A stretch of DNA of 12,682 nucleotides from positions 1 through 12,682 of the forward strand of contig CATPBD010000087.1 of assembly GCA_955652265.1 (NCBI GenBank), given 5' to 3'. Shown piece after piece: positions 1 through 8,036 of this stretch. The number at the start of each line of letters is the position of its first letter. Position 1 is the stretch's first letter. The position numbers and the translations under genes are program-made. This DNA is from an uncultured Gemmatimonadaceae bacterium. Lineage in GTDB: Bacteria; Gemmatimonadota; Gemmatimonadetes; Gemmatimonadales; Gemmatimonadaceae. The notes below the pieces were generated by a model that made no database searches, was not told the DNA's origin, and worked only from the letters and a program-made list of their open reading frames with translations.

Positions 1-1
1 C

Positions 2-493
2 ATCTTCTACGATCGCGGCGACTACGAGGCAGCCCTGTATCACCTCGATCGCTCGACCCCGGAAGATCACTGGGACGAGCTTGGAATCTGGAGACTGATC
101 GAGCTGAAGAAGATGATCTATCGCCTGCGCGACAACGATCCCGAGCTGCGTCCGTGGGAGGACAGGCTGCGCGATCTGTCGGGCGATCTCGACGACATTG
201 ACGAGATGCTGGCCGAGATCGAGGCGAAGTACATCGATGCGACTCAAACCGAAGCGAAGGGCCAGCTCGAGTTGTTCGGCGCGCTCCTTTCCAGCTTCGC
301 CGACGTGAAAGGGACGCGCGAATCCCACCGCATCAAACTCGACGACGGAAACACCTTCGAAGGGACGTGGGAGGAGATCGTCGACAAGATGCGCGATGCA
401 AATTGCCTCAAGGAGACCCCCAAGCCGGAGCAGGATGCGGAGAGCTTCATTCGTCGTAGTGCGGATGCCGGGCTTTTGCGCATCCTAAGGTGA
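2..493 (+). CDS. Hypothetical protein, C-terminal part (5' end outside window)
   Basis: The reading frame is open from the first complete codon at position 2 to TGA at 491-493, giving 163 residues of a protein whose start lies upstream. An internal ATG at 113 is not needed, because the residues before it (for example YDRGDYEAALYHLDR) read as normal protein. The segment GDYEAALYHLDRS resembles a TPR/helical-hairpin repeat. It is followed by a very acidic, charged helical stretch (DLSGDLDDIDEMLAEIEAKY) that could form a coiled coil. The rest is hydrophilic, with no membrane segment and one Cys near the end. I do not recognise a family. The stop codon overlaps the GTG start of the next gene (GTGA, 490-493), so the two are probably translationally coupled and may act together. 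Confidence is high that it is coding and low for any function. Confidence 0.8.
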   Translation: MFYDRGDYEAALYHLDRSTPEDHWDELGIWRLIELKKMIYRLRDNDPELRPWEDRLRDLSGDLDDIDEMLAEIEAKYIDATQTEAKGQLELFGALLSSFADVKGTRESHRIKLDDGNTFEGTWEEIVDKMRDANCLKETPKPEQDAESFIRRSADAGLLRILR

Positions 494-1710
494 GCCCGCA
501 AAACTCCCAGGCGGCGCTCACCGCTCTGAACGGGGTCCGCCCCGTTCTCACTCACTTCGAGACTCCACGCGCGGCCGAAGATCTCGCTGCCGATATCATC
601 GATCTCTGGACCGGGGCCGAAGCCTCACTGCAGGCCCTGGTCGGCAATTCGTCACTCACGGGGCAGCAATTGGTCCGCGCCGCGCGCCAGGCCGAGCTGA
701 TCACGCTTGATCAGGCGCACGCGCTGCTCGAGTTTCTTGCCGCGCGCGATCGCGCGAATCGCACGAGCTATAAGCCCACGCAGGCAGATGGCGACGCCGC
801 GCTAGAAGGATTCAGAGCGCTCGAATCCGCACTCTCGGGCAAGGCGCCGGTAATTCGCGCGACTCCATCGAGCCCACTCCAGGCCGCCTACACGCCGCGG
901 AGCTCGCAAAAGCAGCAGCCATACCAGCCTTCCCCTCCTCCTCAACCTCCCCCGTCGCCCTACGCCCCGCCGTCCGCCGGCGGTGGGTATCGACAACCAC
1001 CCGCGTACGCGGGCCGACGAACATCGGGTCCTCCGACGATCGAGCAGCCACCGCCGGGATCCTTCACGCCCGCCGGCGGCGGCAGTTCGGTCGGCAGCAG
1101 TTCCGTAGCTGGGGGCGTCGGACGCAGTCACGTCGAGCACGCGCTTGCGGCAGCTGAGGCGCGGCGTCGCTGGCCCAGGATGTCGATGCCCGTTATGGTC
1201 GGTGCAGCTGTGGTTCTCCTTTTCATCGTCGGCGTCTACTTCGCGTTCCGCGGCGGGTCCAGCAGTAGCGGAATTACCACCGGAATCGACGCGCTCAAGA
1301 ACGGACAGCGCGAGAGAGCACGCGGCGAATTCGCCAAGGCGGTGAAGGGAGACCCGAACGCCGCGACACCGCACGTATTCCTCGCTCGAATCTCGCGCGA
1401 TGAGGGAGATCTCGCTTCCGCCCGCGCGCAGCTCGATACTGCGCTGCGGCTCGAACCTAAGAACGAAATCGCTCTACGCGAGATGGGACTCGTTCTCTTC
1501 GCGAGCAAGCAGTACGATCTCGCACGCAGATTCTTCGTCCGCGCTGTCCAGACCAACCCACAGGATCGCACGGCACAGGGTTACCTCGGCTGCGCGCTGA
1601 TGCGACTGGGTCGCACACAGGAAGGGACGAAATTCATCAGCAACGCGGGCAACGGCGCCTGGACGTCATGCCTTCAGCCGCTGACTTCAACCGCGCCTCC
1701 TCCCTTGTGA
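490..1710 (+). CDS. TPR protein with N-terminal helical domain, Pro-rich linker and one membrane anchor
   Basis: The protein has 406 residues from a GTG start that overlaps the upstream stop (GTGA). Four segments are visible. Residues 1-117 are a soluble helical domain. Residues 120-210 form a low-complexity linker rich in Pro, Gly, Ser and Gln, with runs such as QPSPPPQPPPSPYAPPS. Residues 232-253 are one hydrophobic membrane segment preceded by basic residues (EARRRWPR), which suggests N-in/C-out topology. Residues 263-385 carry about three TPR units, with pattern residues in IDALKNGQRERARGEFAKAV, SARAQLDTALRLEP and QYDLARRFFVRAV. TPR domains bind proteins, so a scaffold role placing a partner at the membrane is plausible. 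The gene continues directly into an ABC transporter pair, which suggests it serves that complex. No catalytic motif is seen. An AAGG just before the GTG may act as a weak ribosome-binding site. Confidence 0.85.
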   Translation: MSPQNSQAALTALNGVRPVLTHFETPRAAEDLAADIIDLWTGAEASLQALVGNSSLTGQQLVRAARQAELITLDQAHALLEFLAARDRANRTSYKPTQADGDAALEGFRALESALSGKAPVIRATPSSPLQAAYTPRSSQKQQPYQPSPPPQPPPSPYAPPSAGGGYRQPPAYAGRRTSGPPTIEQPPPGSFTPAGGGSSVGSSSVAGGVGRSHVEHALAAAEARRRWPRMSMPVMVGAAVVLLFIVGVYFAFRGGSSSSGITTGIDALKNGQRERARGEFAKAVKGDPNAATPHVFLARISRDEGDLASARAQLDTALRLEPKNEIALREMGLVLFASKQYDLARRFFVRAVQTNPQDRTAQGYLGCALMRLGRTQEGTKFISNAGNGAWTSCLQPLTSTAPPPL

Positions 1711-2618
1711 TCGAATTCAGGAACGTCGGGAAGACTTACAGATCACTCCTCGGCAACTCGGTAAAAGCGGTCGAGGAGTTTTCGTTGCAGGTGATCGAAG
1801 GCGAGATACTTGGCATTGCCGGTCCAAACGGGGCGGGGAAGACGACTCTCATCGCGATGATGCTGGGATATCTCCGACCAACGACGGGAACGGTCGAGAT
1901 CAACGGTCTCCCGGCGCGCACCTACGTCGAGCGCAACGGCATCGGCTATTTGTCGGAGCTGATTGCAATCCACCCCAAGTGGCGAGCGGAGACGGCACTC
2001 GTCCGCTACGCCACGCTGGCGGGAATCCCCAACGCCGAAATTCCGCGGCGCGTCAATGAAGTGATAGACAGGCTCGGCCTTGCCGAGCATCGCGACAAGA
2101 AAGTGAAAGCGTTGTCGAAGGGAAACTTGCAGCGGTTGGGTCTGGCGCAGGCGCTCCTTCGAGACGAACAGATCCTCGTCCTCGACGAGCCAACCCACGG
2201 GCTCGATCCCGTCTGGACTCAGCGCTTCCGTGACATCGTTGCGGATCTGCGGCGCCCCGATCGCACGATCCTCATCGCTTCACACAACCTCGACGAGCTC
2301 CAGCGTCTCGCCGACCGCGTTGCAATCATCGATCACGGTCGCCTGCAGCGGCTGGTGAGCACGGGTTATGAACAAAGCGCTCCTGCGGTGACGCGCTTTC
2401 GCCTGACGCTCGCCGCCGGGTACGACCGCATTCGGGAATCGTTTCCACACGCCGAAGACGCGGGAAGAGGTGAATACGACGTGACCGTGAGAAGCATTCA
2501 GGAGCTGAATACCGCGCTCACTGATCTCATCAGCAGGGGAGCACTGGTGGCCAGCGTTGTTCCAGAGCGGTCGGTGCTCGAGCAGCAATTCAGGGAAGCT
2601 GTGGGAGAATCACAATGA
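1707..2618 (+). CDS. ABC transporter ATP-binding protein (ABC-2 type)
   Basis: This is the ATPase subunit of an ABC-2-type transporter and powers the permease encoded next. Counted from the GTG at 1707 (303 residues), the Walker A GPNGAGKTT is at 39-47 and the signature LSKGNLQRLGLA at 136-147. Walker B ILVLDEP is at 156-162, followed by the D-loop HGLDP, with the switch His in ASHNL at 193. The signature reads LSKGN rather than LSGGQ, a variant often seen in this class. About 90 C-terminal residues after the ATPase core form an accessory domain. I prefer GTG 1707 because it gives the usual short N-terminus (M-IEFRNVGKTY) and repeats the GTGA stop/start overlap seen at 490. An in-frame ATG at 1668 would add 13 residues and overlap the upstream gene by 43 bases. 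The stop overlaps the permease start (ATGA). The transported substrate cannot be read from the sequence. Confidence 0.93.
   Translation: MIEFRNVGKTYRSLLGNSVKAVEEFSLQVIEGEILGIAGPNGAGKTTLIAMMLGYLRPTTGTVEINGLPARTYVERNGIGYLSELIAIHPKWRAETALVRYATLAGIPNAEIPRRVNEVIDRLGLAEHRDKKVKALSKGNLQRLGLAQALLRDEQILVLDEPTHGLDPVWTQRFRDIVADLRRPDRTILIASHNLDELQRLADRVAIIDHGRLQRLVSTGYEQSAPAVTRFRLTLAAGYDRIRESFPHAEDAGRGEYDVTVRSIQELNTALTDLISRGALVASVVPERSVLEQQFREAVGESQ
2603..2607 (+). promoter_or_regulatory. Ribosome-binding site for the ABC permease
   Basis: GGGAG lies 7 bases before the ATG at 2615 and is inside the last codons of the ATPase gene. It is a good match to the anti-Shine-Dalgarno sequence at good spacing. It supports ATG 2615 as the start, and therefore the ATGA overlap that couples permease to ATPase translation. 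Confidence 0.65.
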
Positions 2619-3346
2619 GTCGCGGGCGGCTGGGCAGGTATTCGCTCTGGCAGTTTCGCGACTTCGTGATCGATCGCGCCATTGCGATCCTGATAATCGG
2701 TGTGTTGTGGGGGTACGTGCTCATCGCCCCGCTTCGCACGGCGATGGGGCCACGGCTCGCGCTGAATCCTTCTTCGCCCGCGTGGCCGCTCGTGATCATG
2801 GTCGCTTCCTCGATCGTGTCTCTGTCGGTGCTCATTGCGCTGAACGGGATCGTGTCGAACGACAGGAAAACGGGCTACTACCGTTTTCTCTTCTCGAAAC
2901 CCGTAAGCGCGGTCTTGTACTACGCGCAGCTGTTCCTCGTGCACATGGTAGGCGTCGTTGCCGCGATGCTGGTTCTATCGGCCATCCTGCACACAATAGT
3001 CCCGGACTTCAGGATAGTGAACTTTCTTCTCTACTCCGCCCTCATTTATATCGCGATGGGTGGAATTGGATTCTTCCTTTCCGTGGCGACTCGCTACGAC
3101 TGGCTCACGCTGGCGGCAGTATGGCTCGGATCGTACGTGCTGCGTGACGCGTACGGCGCGAAGCCCGGCTTGCCGGGCAAGCTTGTTCAGCTGCTTCCGC
3201 CGGTTCACAGGCTCACCGATGTCGCGAACGGCATGATCTCTTACGGCAGCGCAACGGTTAGCGATGTGGTCTGGCTGCTCGGTTACGGAGTTGTTTTCTT
3301 CGCGTTGGGACTCCTCCTCTTGCGGCAGGGATCGCTCGCAGACTAG
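2615..3346 (+). CDS. ABC transporter permease (ABC-2 type)
   Basis: This is a 243-residue integral membrane protein. Six hydrophobic segments can be seen: about residues 22-42 (AIAILIIGVLWGYVLIAPL), 56-78 (WPLVIMVASSIVSLSVLIAL), 93-124, 130-150 (VNFLLYSALIYIAMGGIGFFL), 156-172 and 218-238 (VVWLLGYGVVFFALGLLLL). Six helices and this length are typical of ABC-2 permeases, which dimerise and pair with an ATPase such as the one encoded upstream. The start is supported by GGGAG at 2603-2607, and the ATG overlaps the ATPase stop. It probably forms the membrane channel of an exporter, working with the TPR protein two genes upstream. The sequence alone does not show whether it moves a drug, lipid, peptide or ion. 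The gene ends 34 bases before the peptidase start, so the string likely continues. Confidence 0.88.
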   Translation: MSRGRLGRYSLWQFRDFVIDRAIAILIIGVLWGYVLIAPLRTAMGPRLALNPSSPAWPLVIMVASSIVSLSVLIALNGIVSNDRKTGYYRFLFSKPVSAVLYYAQLFLVHMVGVVAAMLVLSAILHTIVPDFRIVNFLLYSALIYIAMGGIGFFLSVATRYDWLTLAAVWLGSYVLRDAYGAKPGLPGKLVQLLPPVHRLTDVANGMISYGSATVSDVVWLLGYGVVFFALGLLLLRQGSLAD

Positions 3347-3380
3347 CGAGGCTCCTCGCCAAGTCATCCGGCCCGCGGCA

Positions 3381-5990
3381 ATGGATCCAAACAGCGTTCA
3401 TCGTACAGTGCTTCCGAACGGACTGACCGTTCTCGTACAGGAGGACAGGTCGGCGCCCGTCGTTGCGATCGTGACCTACGTGAAGGCCGGTTATTTCGAC
3501 GAGACTGACGACCAGCAAGGACTCGCTCACGCGCTCGAGCACATGTTCTTCAAGGGAACGACGAAGCGCGGCGTCGGCGACATCGCGAAAGAGACGAAGG
3601 CGAGCGGCGGCTACCTCAACGCGCACACGATCTACGACAACACGACGTATTACACAGTGCTGCCGTCCTCGGGGTTCGTGCGTGGGCTGGACATCCAAGC
3701 CGACGCGTACGCCAACTCGGTGATCGACGCCCAAGAGCTCGCGAAGGAACTGGAAGTCATCATCCAGGAAGCGAAGCGCAAATCGGATAGTCCCTCCGCG
3801 GTGGCGACAGAGACTCTGTATGAGTTGCTCCACGATGCTCACCGAATGAGACGCTGGCGGATCGGTAGGGAGCCGGGCCTCCGATCGTTCACGCGTGATA
3901 AGATGAACGCGTTTTATCGCAATTTTTATCGACCCGGAAATACGATCCTCAGCATCTCGGGCGATGTTGACCCCGCCGACGCGTTGCGGCGCGTCACCGA
4001 GCTGTACGGCGGGCTCGAGAGCGCCGAGCCGGTGCTGAGTCCCGGCCCGCGCGAGCCGGAGCACGAGGGCTTTCGGTATCGTGAGCTCGCCGGCGACATC
4101 GCGCAGAGCCAGCTCGTGCTCGGCTGGAGAACGCCAGGTACCCTCGATCCGGACACGCCGGTTCTAGACGTCGCCGCGTCGATTCTCGCGACTGGGCGTG
4201 CGTCCCGATTGTACCGCTCTGTGCGCGAGAAGAAGCTCGCGTCGTCAGTGAGCGCGTACGATTACACCCCGACCGAGCTCGGTGTATTCGTCGTGCACGC
4301 GGAGACAGAGCCGGAGAGCACCGCGGAGGCGGCCGGGGTGATCTGGGATCAGCTTCACCAACTGCGGGTCGGAGCGCTGGAGGAACACGAGCTCACGCGC
4401 GTGCGCCGCATCTTCGAAGCACGGTGGGCCAGGCGGCTGGAGACAGCTGAGGGGCGCGCCAACTACCTGGCCGAGTGGGAGGCGCTCGGCGGTTGGCGTA
4501 CCGGAGAGGAATACTTCGAGCGGTTCATGTCGGCATCAGCGGACGATGTGCAGCGAGTGACCAGAAAGTATTTAGCCGAGGAGAGGGCAGCTGCTCTCGT
4601 CTATCGTCCCGAAAGCGCGCCGGTGGTCGCACAGGATGCCGCGGATATGCAGCGCATTCTCACAGCCGGCGGCTCCGAGCGGCTTGAGTCGATCCCGCCG
4701 CGTGCCGTCCCCGCGACGCCCGAGAGAAAACCTGCAGAATTCGACAAGGAAGTCGCCGGCGTTTCCGTCTTTCGTACGGCCCGAGGAATTCCGGTTCTCA
4801 TTCGAAGAAAGGTTGGTGCGCCGATGGCCAGCATTGGCGTTTACATCGTCGGTGGCGCTGTAGAAGAAGAGGAGCGTGAGTCGGGCCTCACTCTGCTGAC
4901 CGCGCGCACGATGCTGAAGGGGACCACGACTCGCAGCGCCGGACAGATCGCCGAAGACGGCGAAATTCTCGGCGGGTCGATCTCGGCGAGTGCGGGCAGC
5001 GACAGCTTTGGGTGGTCATTCTCTGTGCCCAAAGCTCGGCTCCCCGAAGCGCTCGAGCTGCTGGGCGATGTGATTCAGCGACCGACGATACCCGAAGAAT
5101 CGTTCGAGACCGAGAGGACTGTCGCTCTCTCGAACGTGGCGATGCTGCGCGACGACATGTACCGCTACCCGATGCGCCTGGCGACCTCCGTCGCCTTCGG
5201 CGGACATCCGTACGGGCGTCCTTCCATGGGAACCGAGGAGTCGCTACGCGCGATCTCGACGGAGCAGGCCCGGGAGTGGCACCGGTCTCGCGTTCTCGAG
5301 TCCGCCGCTGTCATTGGAATCGTTGTCGACCTGGATGTCAAAGAGGCGGCCGATCTCGTCGCGCGGGAATTCGGCGCTCTGGAGCCGGAGAAAAGTCCGC
5401 GGGTCGGGAAGCCGCGTTGGCCGAAGAGTGTGAAGATCGCGGCGGAGTCACGCGACAAGTCGCAAACGGCGATCGCTCTGGCGTTTCCAGGGCCATCACG
5501 CACCGACGATTCGCGTTTCGCGGCCGCTCTCATCGCGACCGTCGCCAGCGGGCTGGGAGGACGCTTCTTCGACGAGCTGCGCGACCGCCAATCTCTCGCC
5601 TACACCGTGCACGTTGGGGTGAGCGAGAAAAGGCTGGCTGGAATATTCGCGTCGTATATCGCTACGTCGCCGGAGAAGGAAGAGATCGCGCGGAGCGGGC
5701 TGCTCGCCGAGTTCGCCAAGCTGCGCGAGCATCCCGTGGCCGAGGAGGAGCTGTCGCGAGCCAAGGAGTTCACGATAGGCTCGCACGCGATTGCACAGGA
5801 GCTGGGTGCGTCTGTTCTCGCGGAAATGCTCGACGCCTGGATGTTCGGCGAGGGACTGCAGGAGCTCACCGAGTACGACGCGCGCGTGAGGGCTGTGACC
5901 GCGGAGGAAATGCGCGACGTAGCGCGTCGTTATTTTGACCCCGCGCGGAGAGTAGAAGGCATCGTGCGTGGAGTAGGCCGAACCGTCTAG
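3381..5990 (+). CDS. M16 family zinc metallopeptidase (pitrilysin/insulinase type, two fused halves)
   Basis: The protein is 869 residues from ATG 3381 and consists of two M16 halves in one chain. The first half carries the inverted zinc motif HALEH (H50, E53, H54) in GLAHALEHMFFKGTT, and the third zinc ligand fits E130 in VIIQEAKRKSDSP, 76 residues after H54. The second half has the aligned segment GLTLLTARTMLKGTT (502-516), in which L, A and R replace the zinc-site residues. That half cannot bind zinc, but it keeps the substrate-binding Arg/Tyr pair (R736, Y741) in ELRDRQSLAYTV. This split is typical of active single-chain M16 enzymes, which cut short peptides inside a closed chamber. No signal peptide is visible, so it may be cytoplasmic. 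The frame is open to an ATG at 3264, but those 39 residues overlap the permease gene in another frame and look like its shadow. No clear Shine-Dalgarno precedes 3381. Confidence 0.92.
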   Translation: MDPNSVHRTVLPNGLTVLVQEDRSAPVVAIVTYVKAGYFDETDDQQGLAHALEHMFFKGTTKRGVGDIAKETKASGGYLNAHTIYDNTTYYTVLPSSGFVRGLDIQADAYANSVIDAQELAKELEVIIQEAKRKSDSPSAVATETLYELLHDAHRMRRWRIGREPGLRSFTRDKMNAFYRNFYRPGNTILSISGDVDPADALRRVTELYGGLESAEPVLSPGPREPEHEGFRYRELAGDIAQSQLVLGWRTPGTLDPDTPVLDVAASILATGRASRLYRSVREKKLASSVSAYDYTPTELGVFVVHAETEPESTAEAAGVIWDQLHQLRVGALEEHELTRVRRIFEARWARRLETAEGRANYLAEWEALGGWRTGEEYFERFMSASADDVQRVTRKYLAEERAAALVYRPESAPVVAQDAADMQRILTAGGSERLESIPPRAVPATPERKPAEFDKEVAGVSVFRTARGIPVLIRRKVGAPMASIGVYIVGGAVEEEERESGLTLLTARTMLKGTTTRSAGQIAEDGEILGGSISASAGSDSFGWSFSVPKARLPEALELLGDVIQRPTIPEESFETERTVALSNVAMLRDDMYRYPMRLATSVAFGGHPYGRPSMGTEESLRAISTEQAREWHRSRVLESAAVIGIVVDLDVKEAADLVAREFGALEPEKSPRVGKPRWPKSVKIAAESRDKSQTAIALAFPGPSRTDDSRFAAALIATVASGLGGRFFDELRDRQSLAYTVHVGVSEKRLAGIFASYIATSPEKEEIARSGLLAEFAKLREHPVAEEELSRAKEFTIGSHAIAQELGASVLAEMLDAWMFGEGLQELTEYDARVRAVTAEEMRDVARRYFDPARRVEGIVRGVGRTV

Positions 5991-6018
5991 CTTACGGCTC
6001 TCGTTGTTGCGTTTCCTC

Positions 6019-6184
6019 CAGATCTCTGTTTGGGTCGAGGCGGGGTGTCCTCTTCGGCGACGACGGGCGCTGGTCGGAGCCCAACTACGCGACCGCCGGC
6101 TCCGCCGGGAGGTCGCCGGTCTCCTCGGGCGCGCCCTTGGACGTCGCCTGCGAGGACACCCCGCCTCTCCCACAAAGAGATCTG
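6019..6184. repeat. 166-bp imperfect palindrome with nested stems
   Basis: The left arm 6019-6052 is the reverse complement of the right arm 6152-6184 apart from a few central mismatches. Two blocks match perfectly: a 16-base block (6037-6052 with 6152-6167, GAGGCGGGGTGTCCTC) and a 9-base outer block (6019-6027 with 6176-6184, CAGATCTCT). Inside, smaller stems nest in order: 6056-6061/6143-6148, 6065-6070/6131-6136, 6076-6079/6121-6124 and 6089-6094/6111-6116. The whole unit can therefore fold back on itself. It begins 28 bases after the peptidase stop. It could be a non-autonomous mobile element (MITE-like), a dispersed palindromic repeat, or a structured transcript end. Only the fold is seen. 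Repetition elsewhere in the genome is not testable here. Confidence 0.7.
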
Positions 6185-6190
6185 TAACAG

Positions 6191-6213
6191 CGCCGCTCGA
6201 GAACGGAGCGGCG
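6191..6213 (+). terminator. GC-rich stem-loop, possible transcription end
   Basis: CGCCGCTC (6191-6198) pairs perfectly with GAGCGGCG (6206-6213) around a 7-base loop. It lies downstream of the peptidase gene and just after the large palindrome. No T-run follows (TCGGTTCG), so it is not a classical intrinsic terminator. It could slow polymerase or protect an mRNA 3' end. Confidence 0.35.
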
Positions 6214-6443
6214 TCGGTTCGCCCACGCGCGCGAGGCCCTTTAGCCGCGGTGTCATAAGCGTTCGCGCACGCGGGCCAACGACTGCGGACATTCTAGTCG
6301 CGCGCGACGAGTAAGTCCGTGCGAAACGTGATACCGGCGGGCATGACGCTCCGTCACCGTGCAAGATTGCGCGCGGACGAGGGATGAGGTCGCGCGCAGC
6401 CGTTTCGACCAGATGTCTGACCGGCGCGACAAACCTCAGGAAG
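6214..6443. other. Gene-free spacer, nothing recognised
   Basis: This is the rest of the 453-base gap between the peptidase stop (5990) and the stop of the minus-strand membrane protein (6444). Short open frames run through it, but they are low in quality, Arg-rich and typical of GC-rich noise. I see no tRNA, promoter or tandem repeat. A self-complementary TCGCGCGCGA at about 6298-6307 is the only local structure I noticed. Confidence 0.4.
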
Positions 6444-7970
6444 CTACTGTGCGCTAGATCGCAGCCCTTTCTCAGCGCGCAGGAGCGCACTGGTAGCTGG
6501 ACGCAATCGACCGCCGGGGGCGCGCAGACCTCGCACGGTGTAATAATCCCCGGCCTCGTACACCACCAATCCTCTGATCGCCGCCTGCGCGGTTGCCCAC
6601 GCGAGCACGCCCCAGATCGCGCGCTCCTGATTCTGCTCGCCGTGCACGAGCGGATATCCACCCGCCGCGAATACCCAGTGTTCCTTCGGATTGGGGAACA
6701 TCCGCATCCATCGCTGCGCCACACGCAAATGAGTGTCGAGAGATCTCCCGCCATCGAATCCGGCGAGGAGCGAGAAGCCGACGACATCGATCGGCGACCC
6801 ACGTCGCGCCGCCCACGCGTAAAGCGTGCTGTCGCGAGTTCCGTAGCTGCTCATTGGTATCGCGACCTTGATGCGCGGATAGATGTAGTGCGCCACCCGC
6901 GCGGCACGCGTGAAGTAGTCGATCCAATACTGCGGGGTCTGGTCGCCGATGACGCGCGTCCCTTCCTCGAGCGGATCGACGGCTGGAATGAGATAATCCG
7001 GCTTGAGTCGCCTGGCGATCCGGTCGACATCCTTGAGGCGCGCGACCGTATACGCCTCGCGTGACTGTTTCATCTCCTTCTCGCCATTCTTCGGGTAGCC
7101 CAGCGCGACGATGATGAGGGTGCTGTCCGCGCGAGCCTCGTCGATCGAACGCGACAACGAGTCGAGCGCGATACCGCGCGCGGCTTCAGGATCGACGACA
7201 ATGCTGATCGCATCGACATTGAGTGTATCTGCGAGGGCGAGATCGTAGTCGATCGCGAGCGGTGGCGGGCCGCTTCTCAAATCGGGGAAGATCTTGAGCC
7301 CAAGCTTGAAGTCCCCGTCGGGATGCTCCTGCAGTTGGTCACTGGAGTGCACCGCGTAGCTCCTGATTCCCGCGACGGCGGCAGGCAGCTCGACTACCAC
7401 CAGCGCAGTCATCGCGATCGCTGCTCCAGCCAGCGCGACGCGAGCAAGTCTGGTGAATCCCCACCGTGCAGGGAGCGACGGCGCAAATATCGGGACCTGG
7501 AGATAGATCGGATTCCACAGTGCCGGCGCACCGAAGAACGTACCCAGCATGCTCGCTTGGGCCGCGTTGAGCGCGAGCCCGAAGTCGGCGGGCGAATGTC
7601 CGCGCGTTATGACGAACTTCGTCACGGCCACCGTGGCTATGATCGCGTTGTAGACGAGCAGTGGGAATCCCAGCAGCGGCGTCACCAGCCGGCGGCCAAG
7701 CGCGTAGATCGTCTGCAGCACGAACAGAAGCGCCGTGAACGGCCAGAGCCACGCCACCAGGAGGATTGCCCGTCCATAAAGGAGCGATTGGGCGGTGTAG
7801 GCGACGACGAGCGCGGGAACGAGGAGAAGTCCGGCAATGCCGGTAATAGCCTGGAACGCATGGGGGATCCGTCGCAGCTGCGCGATTCGTCCCGCCATCA
7901 GGATGTCCCACGCGATCATCGCCGCGGATAGCGCGACGTAGAGGACCCCGAGCAACCTGTGCGCCGTCAT
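6444..7970 (-). CDS. Membrane protein with C-terminal glycoside-hydrolase-like TIM-barrel domain
   Basis: The protein has 508 residues from ATG at 7970-7968 to TAG at 6446-6444. The N-terminal part has about five hydrophobic helices (residues 5-25, 42-62, 67-90, 96-117 and 172-197). Residues from about 220 to 500 are soluble and show alternating beta-strand/helix segments, such as NVDAISIVVD, STLIIVALGYP, PDYLIPAVDPLEEG, IKVAIPMSSYG, DVVGFSLL, HWVFAAGGYP and IRGLVVYEAGDY. The order and the style of the last strands resemble TIM-barrel glycoside hydrolases of the GH5/GH53 type. E335 or E336 sits where an acid/base Glu would be expected. At the strand where such enzymes usually carry a nucleophile Glu before a Gly-Tyr-Pro, this one has AAGGYP, so activity is uncertain. 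The soluble domain probably faces outward. I do not recognise a named family. It stands alone and diverges from the phosphatidyltransferase. Confidence 0.75.
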   Translation of the reverse strand: MTAHRLLGVLYVALSAAMIAWDILMAGRIAQLRRIPHAFQAITGIAGLLLVPALVVAYTAQSLLYGRAILLVAWLWPFTALLFVLQTIYALGRRLVTPLLGFPLLVYNAIIATVAVTKFVITRGHSPADFGLALNAAQASMLGTFFGAPALWNPIYLQVPIFAPSLPARWGFTRLARVALAGAAIAMTALVVVELPAAVAGIRSYAVHSSDQLQEHPDGDFKLGLKIFPDLRSGPPPLAIDYDLALADTLNVDAISIVVDPEAARGIALDSLSRSIDEARADSTLIIVALGYPKNGEKEMKQSREAYTVARLKDVDRIARRLKPDYLIPAVDPLEEGTRVIGDQTPQYWIDYFTRAARVAHYIYPRIKVAIPMSSYGTRDSTLYAWAARRGSPIDVVGFSLLAGFDGGRSLDTHLRVAQRWMRMFPNPKEHWVFAAGGYPLVHGEQNQERAIWGVLAWATAQAAIRGLVVYEAGDYYTVRGLRAPGGRLRPATSALLRAEKGLRSSAQ

Positions 7971-8036
7971 CGAGCGAAGCTAGACACGCGGTCACGCGCT
8001 GGCAAGCGCTCACAGCCGCCCGTACTTTTCGCCCGC

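Noticed and set aside
3264..3380. Upstream ATG extension of the M16 peptidase by 39 residues
   Set aside because: It overlaps the permease gene out of frame, is rich in Ser, Arg and Cys like a shadow, and lacks signal-peptide features. ATG 3381 gives the standard M16 N-terminus.
5012..5938. 308-residue open frame on the plus strand
   Set aside because: It lies wholly inside the M16 gene in another frame and its translation is dominated by Arg, as expected of a GC-rich shadow.
5496..6173. 225-residue open frame on the minus strand
   Set aside because: It covers the end of the M16 gene and half of the palindrome, with Arg/Pro/Ser-rich low-quality translation. No start signal or family feature is seen.
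6004..6314. Two overlapping small frames through the palindrome
   Set aside because: Both are Arg/Pro/Ala-rich and owe their openness to GC-rich inverted-repeat sequence. The foldback structure explains the region better.
7323..8013. Long frames on both strands overlapping the membrane protein gene
   Set aside because: The frame at 6444-7970 on the minus strand has hydrophobic helices and protein-like composition, while the overlapping ones are charged shadows.
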